DNA of 64,000 bases, from NCBI RefSeq assembly GCF_025642255.1, contig NZ_CP106759.1:3933501-3997500 (forward strand), given 5' to 3'. The notes beneath the pieces were generated by a model. That model ran no database searches. It worked only from the letters and a program-made list of their open reading frames with translations, and was not told the origin of the DNA. This document shows positions 7,798 through 14,885 of this stretch, piece after piece. The stretch's first letter is position 1. Each line of letters begins with the position of its first letter. The translations under genes and the position numbers were made by a program. Source of the stretch: Stenotrophomonas maltophilia. GTDB lineage: Bacteria > Pseudomonadota > Gammaproteobacteria > Xanthomonadales > Xanthomonadaceae.

Positions 7798-10302
7798 ATG
7801 AACGCCCCGCACTTCCCCATTTCTCCGCTGCTGCCGCAGATCCAGCAGCATCTGGCCGCACAGCCACGGCTCGTGCTGGAGGCACCACCGGGCGCCGGCA
7901 AGACCACCCAGGTACCGCTGGCGCTGCTCGATGCACCGTGGCTGCAGGGCCGCAGGATCATCCTGCTGGAGCCGCGCCGGGTGGCCGCGCGCAGCGCAGC
8001 GATGTTCATGGCAAGGCAGCTCGGCGAGGAGGTCGGCGATACCGTCGGCTACCGCATCCGCTTCGAGAACCGGGTGTCCGCGCGCACCCGCATCGAGGTG
8101 GTGACCGAAGGCATCCTGACCCGCATGCTGCAGGACGACCCGTTGCTGGAACAGGTGGGCGCGATCCTGTTCGACGAGTTCCATGAGCGCCACCTCAGCG
8201 GCGACCTGGGATTGGCACTGGCGCTGGACGTACAGGCACAGCTGCGCCACGACCTGCGGCTGGTGGTCATGTCGGCGACCCTGGATGGCGAGCGGCTGGC
8301 ACGCTTCCTCGACGCACCCCGCTTGAGCAGCGAGGGCCGCAGCTACCCCGTGACCGTCAGCCACTTCCCGGCGCGTCGCGAAGAATCGCTGGAACTGCAG
8401 GTCCGCCGCGCAGTGCAGCAGGCGCTGGTCGAGCACCCGGGCGACGTGCTGGTGTTCCTGCCTGGCCAGCGGGAGATCGCCCGCGTGCAGGCCGGTCTGC
8501 AGGAATCGATCGGCGGCAACACCGAGGTCCTGGCACTGCATGGCGAACTGCCGGTGGAGCAGCAGGCGCGCGTGCTGCAACCCGCAGATGAGGGCCGCCG
8601 CCGCGTGGTGCTGGCCACCAACGTGGCCGAATCCTCGGTGACCCTGCCCGGCGTGCGCGTGGTGATCGACAGCGGCCTGGCACGCGAGCCCCGCTATGAC
8701 CCGAACAGCGGCTTCACCCGCCTGGACGTGGTGGCCATTGCGCAGGCCTCGGCCGACCAGCGTGCCGGTCGTGCCGGCCGCGTGGCCGAGGGCGTGGCCT
8801 GGCGCCTGTGGCCGCAGTCGCAGCGGCTGGAGCCTCAGCGGCGTGCCGAGATCGACCAGGTCGAACTGGCAGGACTGGCGCTGGAGCTGGCGGCGTGGGG
8901 CAGCAGCGACCTGCGCTTTCTCGATCCGCCCCCAAGCGGACCGATGGGTGCGGCGCGCGAGCTGCTGCACCGCCTGGGCGCGTTGTCGGAGTCGGGCGCG
9001 ATCACCGCCTTGGGCCGACGCGTGCTGGCGCTGGGTACCCATCCACGCATGGCTGCGATGCTGCTCGCCGCCCCTGACCCGCACGCACAGGCGCTGGCGG
9101 CCGATCTGGCGGCGCTGCTGGAAGCACGCGACCCCCTGCGCCAGGGCGGCGACGCACTGGCGGCACGCTGGCGCGCGCTGGCCGCGTTCCGTGCTGGCCG
9201 CGCGCCGGCCGATGCCAGTCGTGGTGGACTGGCTGCCATTGATGCCGCCGCGCGCCAGTGGCGGCGTCGGCTGCGCTGCGATGCCGCGCCCCCTGCCAGC
9301 ATCGAAGCGCACGCGCTGGGCGATCTGCTGGCGCACGCTTTTCCCGATCGCATCGGCTTCCAGCATCCGGGCGATCCGCTGCGCTACCTGCTCGCCAACG
9401 GGCGCAGCGCGCGCCTGCATGAACTGAGCGATCTGCGTGGCGAACCGTGGCTGGTCGCCAGCGAACTGCGTTTCGAGGCCCGCGATGCGCTTCTGCTGCG
9501 CGCCGCGCCGGTCGATGAGGACCATCTGCGCAGGATCTACCCGCAGCGCTTCGTCACCACCGACACGGTGCGCTGGGACGGCGAACGGCGTGCGCTGGTC
9601 GCACTGCGCGAAACCCGCTTCGATCGCATCGTGCTGGACAGTCGCTCGGCGGGCCGGGTCGACCCGGAACACGCGGCCGGCGCCTTGACCGAGGCTGTTG
9701 CCGAGCTCGGCCTGCAGGCACTGCCGTGGACCGAGGCCCTGCGCCAATGGCAGGCACGGATGGAGTCGCTGCGTCGCTGGATGCCCGAGCTGGAGCTGCC
9801 CGACTGCAGCGATGCCACGCTGCTCGCCACCCGCGCGCAGTGGCTGCAGCCTGCGTTTGCCGGCAAGAGCCGCCTCGATGCGCTGGACGAAGCCAGCTTC
9901 GCAGAAGCGCTGAAGTCGCCCCTGGCATGGTCACAGCGGCAGCTCGTGGAGCGGCATGCGCCAACCCGCATCACTGTGCCCTCCGGGCTGGAGCGGCCCA
10001 TCACCTATGCACTGGACAGCGAGTCCGGCGAACCGCTGCCACCGGTGCTGGCCGTGAAGCTGCAGGAGTTGTTCGGACTGGCAGACACTCCCCGCATCGC
10101 CGATGGGCGCGTGCCACTGACCCTGCACCTGCTGTCACCCGGCGGTCGTCCGCTGCAGGTCACCCAGGACCTACGCAACTTCTGGGAAAACACCTATGCC
10201 GAGGTGAAGAAAGAGATGAAGGGCCGCTATCCCCGCCATCCCTGGCCGGACGACCCGTGGACGGCCACCGCCACCCACCGGGCCAAACCACGGGGAACAT
10301 AG
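7798..10302 (+). CDS. hrpB: ATP-dependent RNA helicase HrpB (DEAH family)
   Basis: 834 residues from the ATG at 7798; the frame is open upstream but overlaps tatD. Motif I is GAGKTT, motif II is DEFH, motif III is SAT, and motif VI is QRAGRAGR. Helicase C, HA2-like and the HrpB C-terminal domain follow, with the ending P-W-P-D-D-P typical of HrpB. The length fits the family (about 820). HrpB is a cytosolic DExH helicase of poorly known role in RNA metabolism. Confidence 0.92.
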   Translation: MNAPHFPISPLLPQIQQHLAAQPRLVLEAPPGAGKTTQVPLALLDAPWLQGRRIILLEPRRVAARSAAMFMARQLGEEVGDTVGYRIRFENRVSARTRIEVVTEGILTRMLQDDPLLEQVGAILFDEFHERHLSGDLGLALALDVQAQLRHDLRLVVMSATLDGERLARFLDAPRLSSEGRSYPVTVSHFPARREESLELQVRRAVQQALVEHPGDVLVFLPGQREIARVQAGLQESIGGNTEVLALHGELPVEQQARVLQPADEGRRRVVLATNVAESSVTLPGVRVVIDSGLAREPRYDPNSGFTRLDVVAIAQASADQRAGRAGRVAEGVAWRLWPQSQRLEPQRRAEIDQVELAGLALELAAWGSSDLRFLDPPPSGPMGAARELLHRLGALSESGAITALGRRVLALGTHPRMAAMLLAAPDPHAQALAADLAALLEARDPLRQGGDALAARWRALAAFRAGRAPADASRGGLAAIDAAARQWRRRLRCDAAPPASIEAHALGDLLAHAFPDRIGFQHPGDPLRYLLANGRSARLHELSDLRGEPWLVASELRFEARDALLLRAAPVDEDHLRRIYPQRFVTTDTVRWDGERRALVALRETRFDRIVLDSRSAGRVDPEHAAGALTEAVAELGLQALPWTEALRQWQARMESLRRWMPELELPDCSDATLLATRAQWLQPAFAGKSRLDALDEASFAEALKSPLAWSQRQLVERHAPTRITVPSGLERPITYALDSESGEPLPPVLAVKLQELFGLADTPRIADGRVPLTLHLLSPGGRPLQVTQDLRNFWENTYAEVKKEMKGRYPRHPWPDDPWTATATHRAKPRGT

Positions 10303-10420
10303 CAATCCTGCCTGATCCTGAATGGAGCGCGTAGAGTCACGCCGTGTGACTGCCCGACTGACATACCGTTTACGGGCAACGCGCCACACTGGACTTCGAC
10401 CCGAGGCAAAGGACCCCCGC

Positions 10421-10810
10421 ATGAGCAGACTGACCGTGATTACCGACCGCGCCCTGGAGCGCGCCCTGGACCTGGCCCACACCGCGGGCGACGGCCTGAA
10501 GAGTGCCGGCGGCAGCCTGCGCCATCTGGGCCCGCAGGCCAGCGACTGGATCAAGACGGGAGCGGCACTGGGCGCAGTGAAGACCGGTGGCAAGGTTGCC
10601 ACCAAGTTCGCCCGCCGCAATCCGGCAGTGACCATCGCCGCCGCGGCAGTGGGTGTGGGTCTGCTCGGCTATGCCCTGTATCGCAAGCAGCAGAAGAAGA
10701 AGGCGGCCAATGGTCAGGTCGTTGATGGCCAGGCGCAGCGCATCAGTGCCCGCGACCGCCGCAACGACACCGTGGTCGACGAGCACAGCGATATCGGCAG
10801 CGACGCCTGA
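10421..10810 (+). CDS. Small membrane-anchored protein of unknown function
   Basis: 129 residues from the ATG at 10421. The N-terminal half (1-70) is amphipathic, rich in Ala, Gly and Lys. One transmembrane helix at about residues 76-92 (V-T-I-A-A-A-A-V-G-V-G-L-L-G-Y-A-L-Y) has small-residue spacing, and it is followed by a strongly basic R-K-Q-Q-K-K-K patch and a charged tail. The arrangement recalls ribosome-associated YqjD/ElaB-type anchors, but the helix is not at the very C-terminus and I would not assign that function. A strong terminator follows. Confidence 0.65.
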   Translation: MSRLTVITDRALERALDLAHTAGDGLKSAGGSLRHLGPQASDWIKTGAALGAVKTGGKVATKFARRNPAVTIAAAAVGVGLLGYALYRKQQKKKAANGQVVDGQAQRISARDRRNDTVVDEHSDIGSDA

Positions 10811-10827
10811 GGCAGGCGGCTGCATCC

Positions 10828-10861
10828 GGGCCGGAGATCGCCTGTGGGTGATCTCCGGCCC
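10828..10861. terminator. Bidirectional intrinsic terminator
   Basis: A perfect 12-bp stem (10828-10839 with 10850-10861) has a 10-base loop and is followed by GTTTCGTTT on the plus strand. It sits between the convergent small membrane protein gene and rluE. Confidence 0.8.
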
Positions 10862-10869
10862 GTTTCGTT

Positions 10870-11439
10870 TCAGCCGATCTGCCGCCACTGTCCGGGGCGC
10901 AGATCATCCAGCCGGTAAGGACCCATTGCCACCCGCACCAGGCGCAGGGTGGGCAGGTTCACGGCGGCGGTCATCCGCCGTACCTGGCGGTTGCGCCCTT
11001 CGCGGATCGTGATCGCCAGCCAGGTATCGGCAACGGTCTTGCGGAAGCGCACGGGCGGATCGCGCGTCCACAGCTCCGGCGCGGGATCGAGCGGTTCGAC
11101 CTTCGCCGGCAGGGTCGGCCCATCATTGAGGATCACGCCGCTGCGCAGGCGCTGCAGCTGTTCCTCGCCAGGCGTGCCTTCCACCTGCACCCAGTAGGTC
11201 TTGTCGGCCTTGTGCTTCGGGTCGGTCAACCTGTGCGCCAAGGGACCGTTGTCGGTCAGCAGCAGCAGGCCTTCGCTGTCATGATCTAGCCGGCCGGCCG
11301 CATAGACACGCGGCGGCAGGCCGAACCCCGCCAGGGTCGGGCGCGGCGGGACGCTGCGATCGGTGAACTGGCACAGCACATTGAACGGCTTGTTGAAGGC
11401 AATCAGCATCGCAGGCACGGCAGGCGGTGGATGCGGCAT
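10870..11439 (-). CDS. rluE: 23S rRNA pseudouridine synthase RluE
   Basis: 189 residues from the ATG at 11439; an internal ATG at 11409 gives MLIAFNKPFN, which is also a plausible start. The catalytic Asp lies in G-R-L-D-H-D-S-E-G-L-L-L-L-T. N-K-P near the start and G-R-N-R-Q-V-R-R-M near the end are typical of the RsuA/RluB/RluE family. The short form without an S4 domain fits RluE, which modifies U2457 in 23S rRNA. Confidence 0.85.
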   Translation of the reverse strand: MPHPPPAVPAMLIAFNKPFNVLCQFTDRSVPPRPTLAGFGLPPRVYAAGRLDHDSEGLLLLTDNGPLAHRLTDPKHKADKTYWVQVEGTPGEEQLQRLRSGVILNDGPTLPAKVEPLDPAPELWTRDPPVRFRKTVADTWLAITIREGRNRQVRRMTAAVNLPTLRLVRVAMGPYRLDDLRPGQWRQIG

Positions 11440-11477
11440 TGTCCCATCCCGGCGCTGCCATCGCGATCACGGGCGCC

Positions 11478-11738
11478 TCAGCCGAAGACCTTCCACTTCA
11501 GCAGGAACGAAACAAGCACCAGCGCAATGCCACAGGCCGATGCGATCGCCGCCCGCCGCCGCTGGGACGCCAATGGCGGGCTCGCACGGCGCGCGCGTTC
11601 ATCCTGCAGGATGCCGATCAACAGCACCGCGAACCCCACCGCGCCCAGCAGGTCATAGGTATTGCCGCCATGGAAGGCGAAGTCGAACAGGCGTACCAGC
11701 ACCAGTACTGCGATCACGATGTACAGGATCTTCTTCAA
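11478..11738 (-). CDS. Small three-helix membrane protein, TTG start
   Basis: 86 residues. I chose the TTG at 11738 because AAAGGAG sits seven bases upstream, while an ATG further up (11786) has none. The protein has hydrophobic helices at about 3-17, 27-41 and 65-80, with a basic loop (R-A-R-R-A-S, then Q-R-R-R) between the second and third. It is probably an inner-membrane protein. No family is recognised. It sits between rluE and the methyltransferase-like gene, all on the same strand. Confidence 0.6.
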   Translation of the reverse strand: MKKILYIVIAVLVLVRLFDFAFHGGNTYDLLGAVGFAVLLIGILQDERARRASPPLASQRRRAAIASACGIALVLVSFLLKWKVFG

Positions 11739-11823
11739 CCGCTCACTCCTTTGACTGTCGCGCCGGGCCAGGCCCGGCGGATACACGTGTGTCCATTGCC
11801 GCTTGCGGCTGCGAGGCTTCGAC

Positions 11824-12681
11824 TCAGGGCTTGATGAAGCGCAGGGTCATGCGATCGCTTTCGCCGATGGCCTGGTACTTCGCGGCGTCGGCCTTGTCAT
11901 GCTGGTTGGTCGGCGGCAGGGTCCACACGCCGTTGGGATGATCCTTGGTGTCGCGCGGGTTGGCATTGATCTCGCTGCGCGCATCCAACCTGAAGCCGGC
12001 GGCCTCGGCCAAGGCGATCACCTGCTGCTGGCCGACATAACCAGTGTCATCATCGTCGGCCACATCGGCCTTGGCGCGGTGCTCCACCACGCCCAGCACG
12101 CCGCCCGGCTTGAGCACGTTGAAGAAGCCCTGGAACATGCCCTGCGCCTGGCCGGCCTTGCGCCAGTTGTGCACGTTGCGGAAGGTCAGCACCACATCGG
12201 CCGAGTTGGCCGGTCCGAACACCGGCTTGGCCGGATCGTAGGCGACCACGACTGCTTTGCCGAACTGTGCCGGCGCACCGGCGAACTTCTTCTCCAGGCC
12301 ATCGCGGCTGCGCTGCTGGTAGTCGCGGCCACGACCTTCTGCCACCGCCATCGGGTCGACCACGGCTGCCACGTACCGGCCCTTGTCATGCAGCAGCGGC
12401 GCGAGGATTTCCGAATACCAACCGTTGCCCGGAGTGATTTCGATGACGGTCTTCTCCGGTGCCACCGAGAAGAAGGCCAGCGACTGTGCCGGATGACGGT
12501 AGCCATCACGCTTGACGTTGGCCGGATCACGGGTCGACGCCTTCACCGCAGCGTCGATGGCGGGCGACACCTGGATCTGCGCCGGCGCCACCACGGTCGG
12601 CGCAGCATACGCGGGCATGGCGGCAAGCAGGGCGGAAGCAAGCAACAGGCGGTAACCACGCAGGGACGAAGCAGGCATCAT
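11824..12681 (-). CDS. Exported SAM-methyltransferase-like protein
   Basis: 285 residues with a Sec signal peptide ending at A-Y-A-A near residue 27. The mature part has a Rossmann methyltransferase layout: E-I-T-P-G-N-G-W-Y-S-E-I-L as motif I, A-D-V-V-L-T-F-R-N-V-H-N-W as motif IV, and L-K-P-G-G-V-L-G-V-V-E-H-R as motif V. Periplasmic export of such a protein is odd because SAM is cytosolic. The family is widespread in Xanthomonads and often annotated as a methyltransferase, but its reaction is unproven. Confidence 0.75.
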   Translation of the reverse strand: MMPASSLRGYRLLLASALLAAMPAYAAPTVVAPAQIQVSPAIDAAVKASTRDPANVKRDGYRHPAQSLAFFSVAPEKTVIEITPGNGWYSEILAPLLHDKGRYVAAVVDPMAVAEGRGRDYQQRSRDGLEKKFAGAPAQFGKAVVVAYDPAKPVFGPANSADVVLTFRNVHNWRKAGQAQGMFQGFFNVLKPGGVLGVVEHRAKADVADDDDTGYVGQQQVIALAEAAGFRLDARSEINANPRDTKDHPNGVWTLPPTNQHDKADAAKYQAIGESDRMTLRFIKP

Positions 12682-12851
12682 CGGGGAGACTCCAGCGGAA
12701 TGATGCGGCGAGACTAGCAGTCACCGCGCGCCAGGTGTTCACAAATCGTTAGCCGCGCGCCCGTCGCGGAACACTGTTTTGTGGTCAGCGCCGCAGCGCG
12801 GTAACACAACGCGTTCTATTCTGGAGCACTTCCCCCAAGGAGACCGTGCCC

Positions 12852-13808
12852 ATGACGGCAACCCGTGAACTGGGCCGTTCCGGCCTGCATGTACGTCCGC
12901 TCGCCTTCGGAGGCAATGTGTTCGGCTGGAGCGCCGACGAGAAGGCCAGCTTCGCCCTGCTCGATGCCTTCGTCGACGCCGGCTTCAACCTGGTCGACAC
13001 CGCCGACGTGTACTCGGCCTGGGTGCCCGGCAATGTGGGCGGCGAATCGGAAACGCTGATCGGCAGGTGGTTCGCCCGCAGCGGCAAGCGCGAGAAGGTG
13101 GTGCTGGCGACCAAGGTCGGCAAATGGGCCGAGCGCCCGGGGCTGACCCCGGACAACATCAATGCGGCGGTGGAAGACTCGCTGCGTCGCCTGCAGACCG
13201 ATGTGATCGATCTGTACCAGGCCCACGAGGATGATGAGTCGACACCGCTGGAAGCCACGCTGGCCGCGTTCGGTCGCCTGATCGAAGCCGGCAAGGTGCG
13301 CGCCATCGGTGCCTCCAACTACAGCGCCACCCGCCTGGCCGATGCGCTGAAGGTATCCACCGATTACAAGCTGCCGCGTTACGAAACCCTGCAGCCGGAG
13401 TACAACCTCTACGACCGCGCCGGCTACGAGACCGCGCTGGAACCGCTGGTGCAGCGCGAGCAGATCGGCGTGATCGGCTATTACGCACTGGCCAGCGGCT
13501 TCCTGAGCGGCAAGTACCGCACGGCAGCCGATGCGGGCAAAAGCCCGGCGCGGGGCGAGAACGTGGTGAAGCGTTATCTCAACCCGCGCGGCCTGCGCAT
13601 CCTGGAAGCGCTGGATGACGTGGCCAGCAAGCACACTGCCAGCCCGGCACAGATCGCACTGGCATGGCAGATCGCACGGCCGTCGATCACCGCGCCGATC
13701 GTCAGCGCCACCAGCGTCGAACAGTTGCACGACCTGCTGGCCGCGGCGAATGTATCGCTGAGCGTGCAGGATGTCGCGCAGCTGGACGCGGCAAGCGCGG
13801 AAGGCTGA
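12852..13808 (+). CDS. Aldo/keto reductase (YajO/IolS-like)
   Basis: 318 residues. The ATG at 12852 lies nine bases after AAGGAG, whereas an in-frame GTG at 12846 is too close to the site. The catalytic set is visible: Asp in D-T-A-D-V-Y, Lys in A-T-K-V-G-K and His in Y-Q-A-H-E-D. The G-G-E-S-E-T-L-I-G segment and C-terminal I-A-L-A-W-Q-I-A-R-P belong to the NADP-dependent AKR families that include YajO and IolS. The substrate is unknown. Confidence 0.85.
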   Translation: MTATRELGRSGLHVRPLAFGGNVFGWSADEKASFALLDAFVDAGFNLVDTADVYSAWVPGNVGGESETLIGRWFARSGKREKVVLATKVGKWAERPGLTPDNINAAVEDSLRRLQTDVIDLYQAHEDDESTPLEATLAAFGRLIEAGKVRAIGASNYSATRLADALKVSTDYKLPRYETLQPEYNLYDRAGYETALEPLVQREQIGVIGYYALASGFLSGKYRTAADAGKSPARGENVVKRYLNPRGLRILEALDDVASKHTASPAQIALAWQIARPSITAPIVSATSVEQLHDLLAAANVSLSVQDVAQLDAASAEG

Positions 13809-13875
13809 GATTGGCCGGGGCCGGTCGCCGGCCGGCTCCGGCATCGGGCAGAAGAAAATAATTCAACAAAATGGT

Positions 13876-13908
13876 TGCGCACGACTAAATCGTGGTTTAT
13901 CGTGCGCA
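13876..13908. repeat. Strong inverted repeat in the long intergenic region
   Basis: TGCGCACGA (13876-13884) pairs with TCGTGCGCA (13900-13908). TAAA/TTTA extends the stem inward past one bulged base, leaving a six-base loop. It is 68 bases after the aldo/keto reductase stop and lacks a T-run. It could be a hairpin of the candidate small RNA that ends at 14124, or an operator. Confidence 0.5.
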
Positions 13909-14052
13909 CCTCGTTTCAACACCCGCCTGGATGTTTCCCTTGAACGCGCATTTCTCCGCCATCGCCACACTGCTGCCATGCCTGCGCATGGATGTGCTGG
14001 CGCGCGCGTCCGGCAAGGAAGCACTGCCCACAACGGCCTGATACCCGCCCTG

Positions 14053-14124
14053 CGGAGATCGGCCACCCCGATCTCCGAGGCTTGACGACGCCCTCGGAAC
14101 GCATGTCCCGGGGGCGTTTTCGTT
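14053..14124 (+). terminator. Double hairpin ending in an intrinsic terminator
   Basis: The first hairpin has perfect 10-bp arms (14053-14062 and 14068-14077) around the C-rich loop CCACC. The second pairs 14088-14097 with 14108-14117 (10 bp including one G-U) and is followed directly by TTTTCGTTT. This is a textbook rho-independent terminator on the plus strand, 280 bases downstream of the nearest upstream stop codon. A transcript therefore ends here that is either a very long 3' UTR or an independent small RNA. Confidence 0.65.
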
Positions 14125-14263
14125 TGCGTCGGCACAAGGACCCGCGATGCCAGAACTGCACCCCGCGCGGCATTCCGCCGCACACTGATCGGCCATTACC
14201 TGCACGCCGGAGTTTATCTTCGCGCGGGCGGCCGTGCCCGGACATTATCTGCATCGCCTCACA

Positions 14264-14286
14264 ACATTATCGCCCGCCGATAATGT
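14264..14286. promoter_or_regulatory. Palindromic operator-like site with a nearby half-site
   Basis: ACATTATCG (14264-14272) and CGATAATGT (14278-14286) form a perfect 9-bp inverted repeat with a 5-base spacer. A further copy of ACATTATC is at 14242-14249, 22 bases upstream. AT-rich repeats stand out in this GC-rich DNA. The location, about 110-180 bases ahead of the tRNA-like RNA, suggests regulator binding that controls the RNA-repair locus. The binding protein is unknown. Confidence 0.45.
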
Positions 14287-14395
14287 CGATGGCCTGCACC
14301 CTCGATTTTCCAACGGTCCCGCTTCAATGGCGGGCTGGTGCGCGCGGCGCTGCCGTAGCGTATGCCGGAGGTCGCGGACATGCCCTCGCCTGGAT

Positions 14396-14530
14396 CGCCT
14401 GCTGGTCGCAGGCGCCGGTTCGCCGGCACGCGGTTCGATTCCGCGCGGTTCCCAACTGGATAGCTCAGCCTGGTCAGAGCAACGGATCCTGAGTCCGTCT
14501 GTCGTGGGTTCAATTCCCACTCCAAACCAC
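14396..14530 (+). ncRNA. tRNA-like RNA upstream of SPFH-RtcB
   Basis: From 14457 the sequence folds like a tRNA. The D-arm is GCTC/GAGC (14463-14466, 14477-14480) with GG in the loop; the anticodon arm is ACGGA/TCCGT (14482-14486, 14494-14498); the five-base variable loop is 14499-14503; and the perfect T-arm is GTGGG/CCCAC with loop TTCAATT (14504-14520). It is not a normal tRNA. Position 33 is C instead of the universal U. Only TGGA/TCCA pairs in the acceptor next to the body, and outer pairing GGTT (14447-14450) with AACC (14525-14528) requires a six-base bulge. Just upstream are three more tRNA-like hairpins: a 6-bp stem with 7-base loop (14396-14414), a UUCG-capped variable-arm-like stem (14414-14427) and a second perfect T-arm with loop TTCGATT (14429-14445). 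CCA is encoded at 14527-14529. It precedes slipin and rtcB on the same strand. RNA boundaries are uncertain. Confidence 0.6.
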
Positions 14531-14885
14531 ATGACCTGTCACGTCATGACTTGAAGCAACACCCGGGACGCACGTCCCAGCGGCCATCGTCGCCATCCAC
14601 GGACATCGCCTTCGGGCGGAGAAGTGGAAGCAACGGACCGCACGCCGGGCCCCGGTCCGCCGTCACTGCCCGCCTTGGTCCACCCCGGTGCTGCCTGCCG
14701 GCGGCGCCCATGGCGGTACTGCCGGCGCACCGAAGGCTCCGCGCGCGGACCGTCCACCGGTGGCCGCCCTCTTCCGCGGCCTGCACGGGGTGTGCAGGCC
14801 GCCTCGCCACGACCTGATCGGCCCGGGTCGCGGCGATGGATTTCCATCGGGTCGAACCACCAGAGCCATACAAGGAGAGACTCCC
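14531..14885 (+). other. Structured leader between the tRNA-like RNA and the slipin gene
   Basis: These 355 bases hold no convincing gene. They do hold several inverted repeats: CATGAC/GTCATG (14530-14548), GGGAC/GTCCC (14565-14578), CGGACCG/CGGTCCG (14634-14659) and, strongest, a perfect 11-bp stem with loop GGGGT (14776-14802). An AAGGAG ribosome site lies just before the slipin ATG. The region may be a long 5' leader or part of a larger non-coding RNA that continues from the tRNA-like element. No sigma-54 promoter was found by eye. Confidence 0.45.

Noticed and set aside
7426-9747. A 773-codon minus-strand ORF opposite hrpB
   Set aside because: Shadow frame: no recognisable domain and Gln/Arg/Ala-rich composition, while the plus strand encodes complete helicase motifs.
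14457-14529. A functional glutamine tRNA (CUG anticodon)
   Set aside because: Position 33 is C, the acceptor stem pairs in only four contiguous positions, and a six-base bulge is needed for more. It is called tRNA-like instead.
14300-14885. Sigma-54 promoter for the slipin-rtcB operon
   Set aside because: Several GG/GC pairs occur by chance in the GC-rich DNA, but none has the required spacing together with TTGC.
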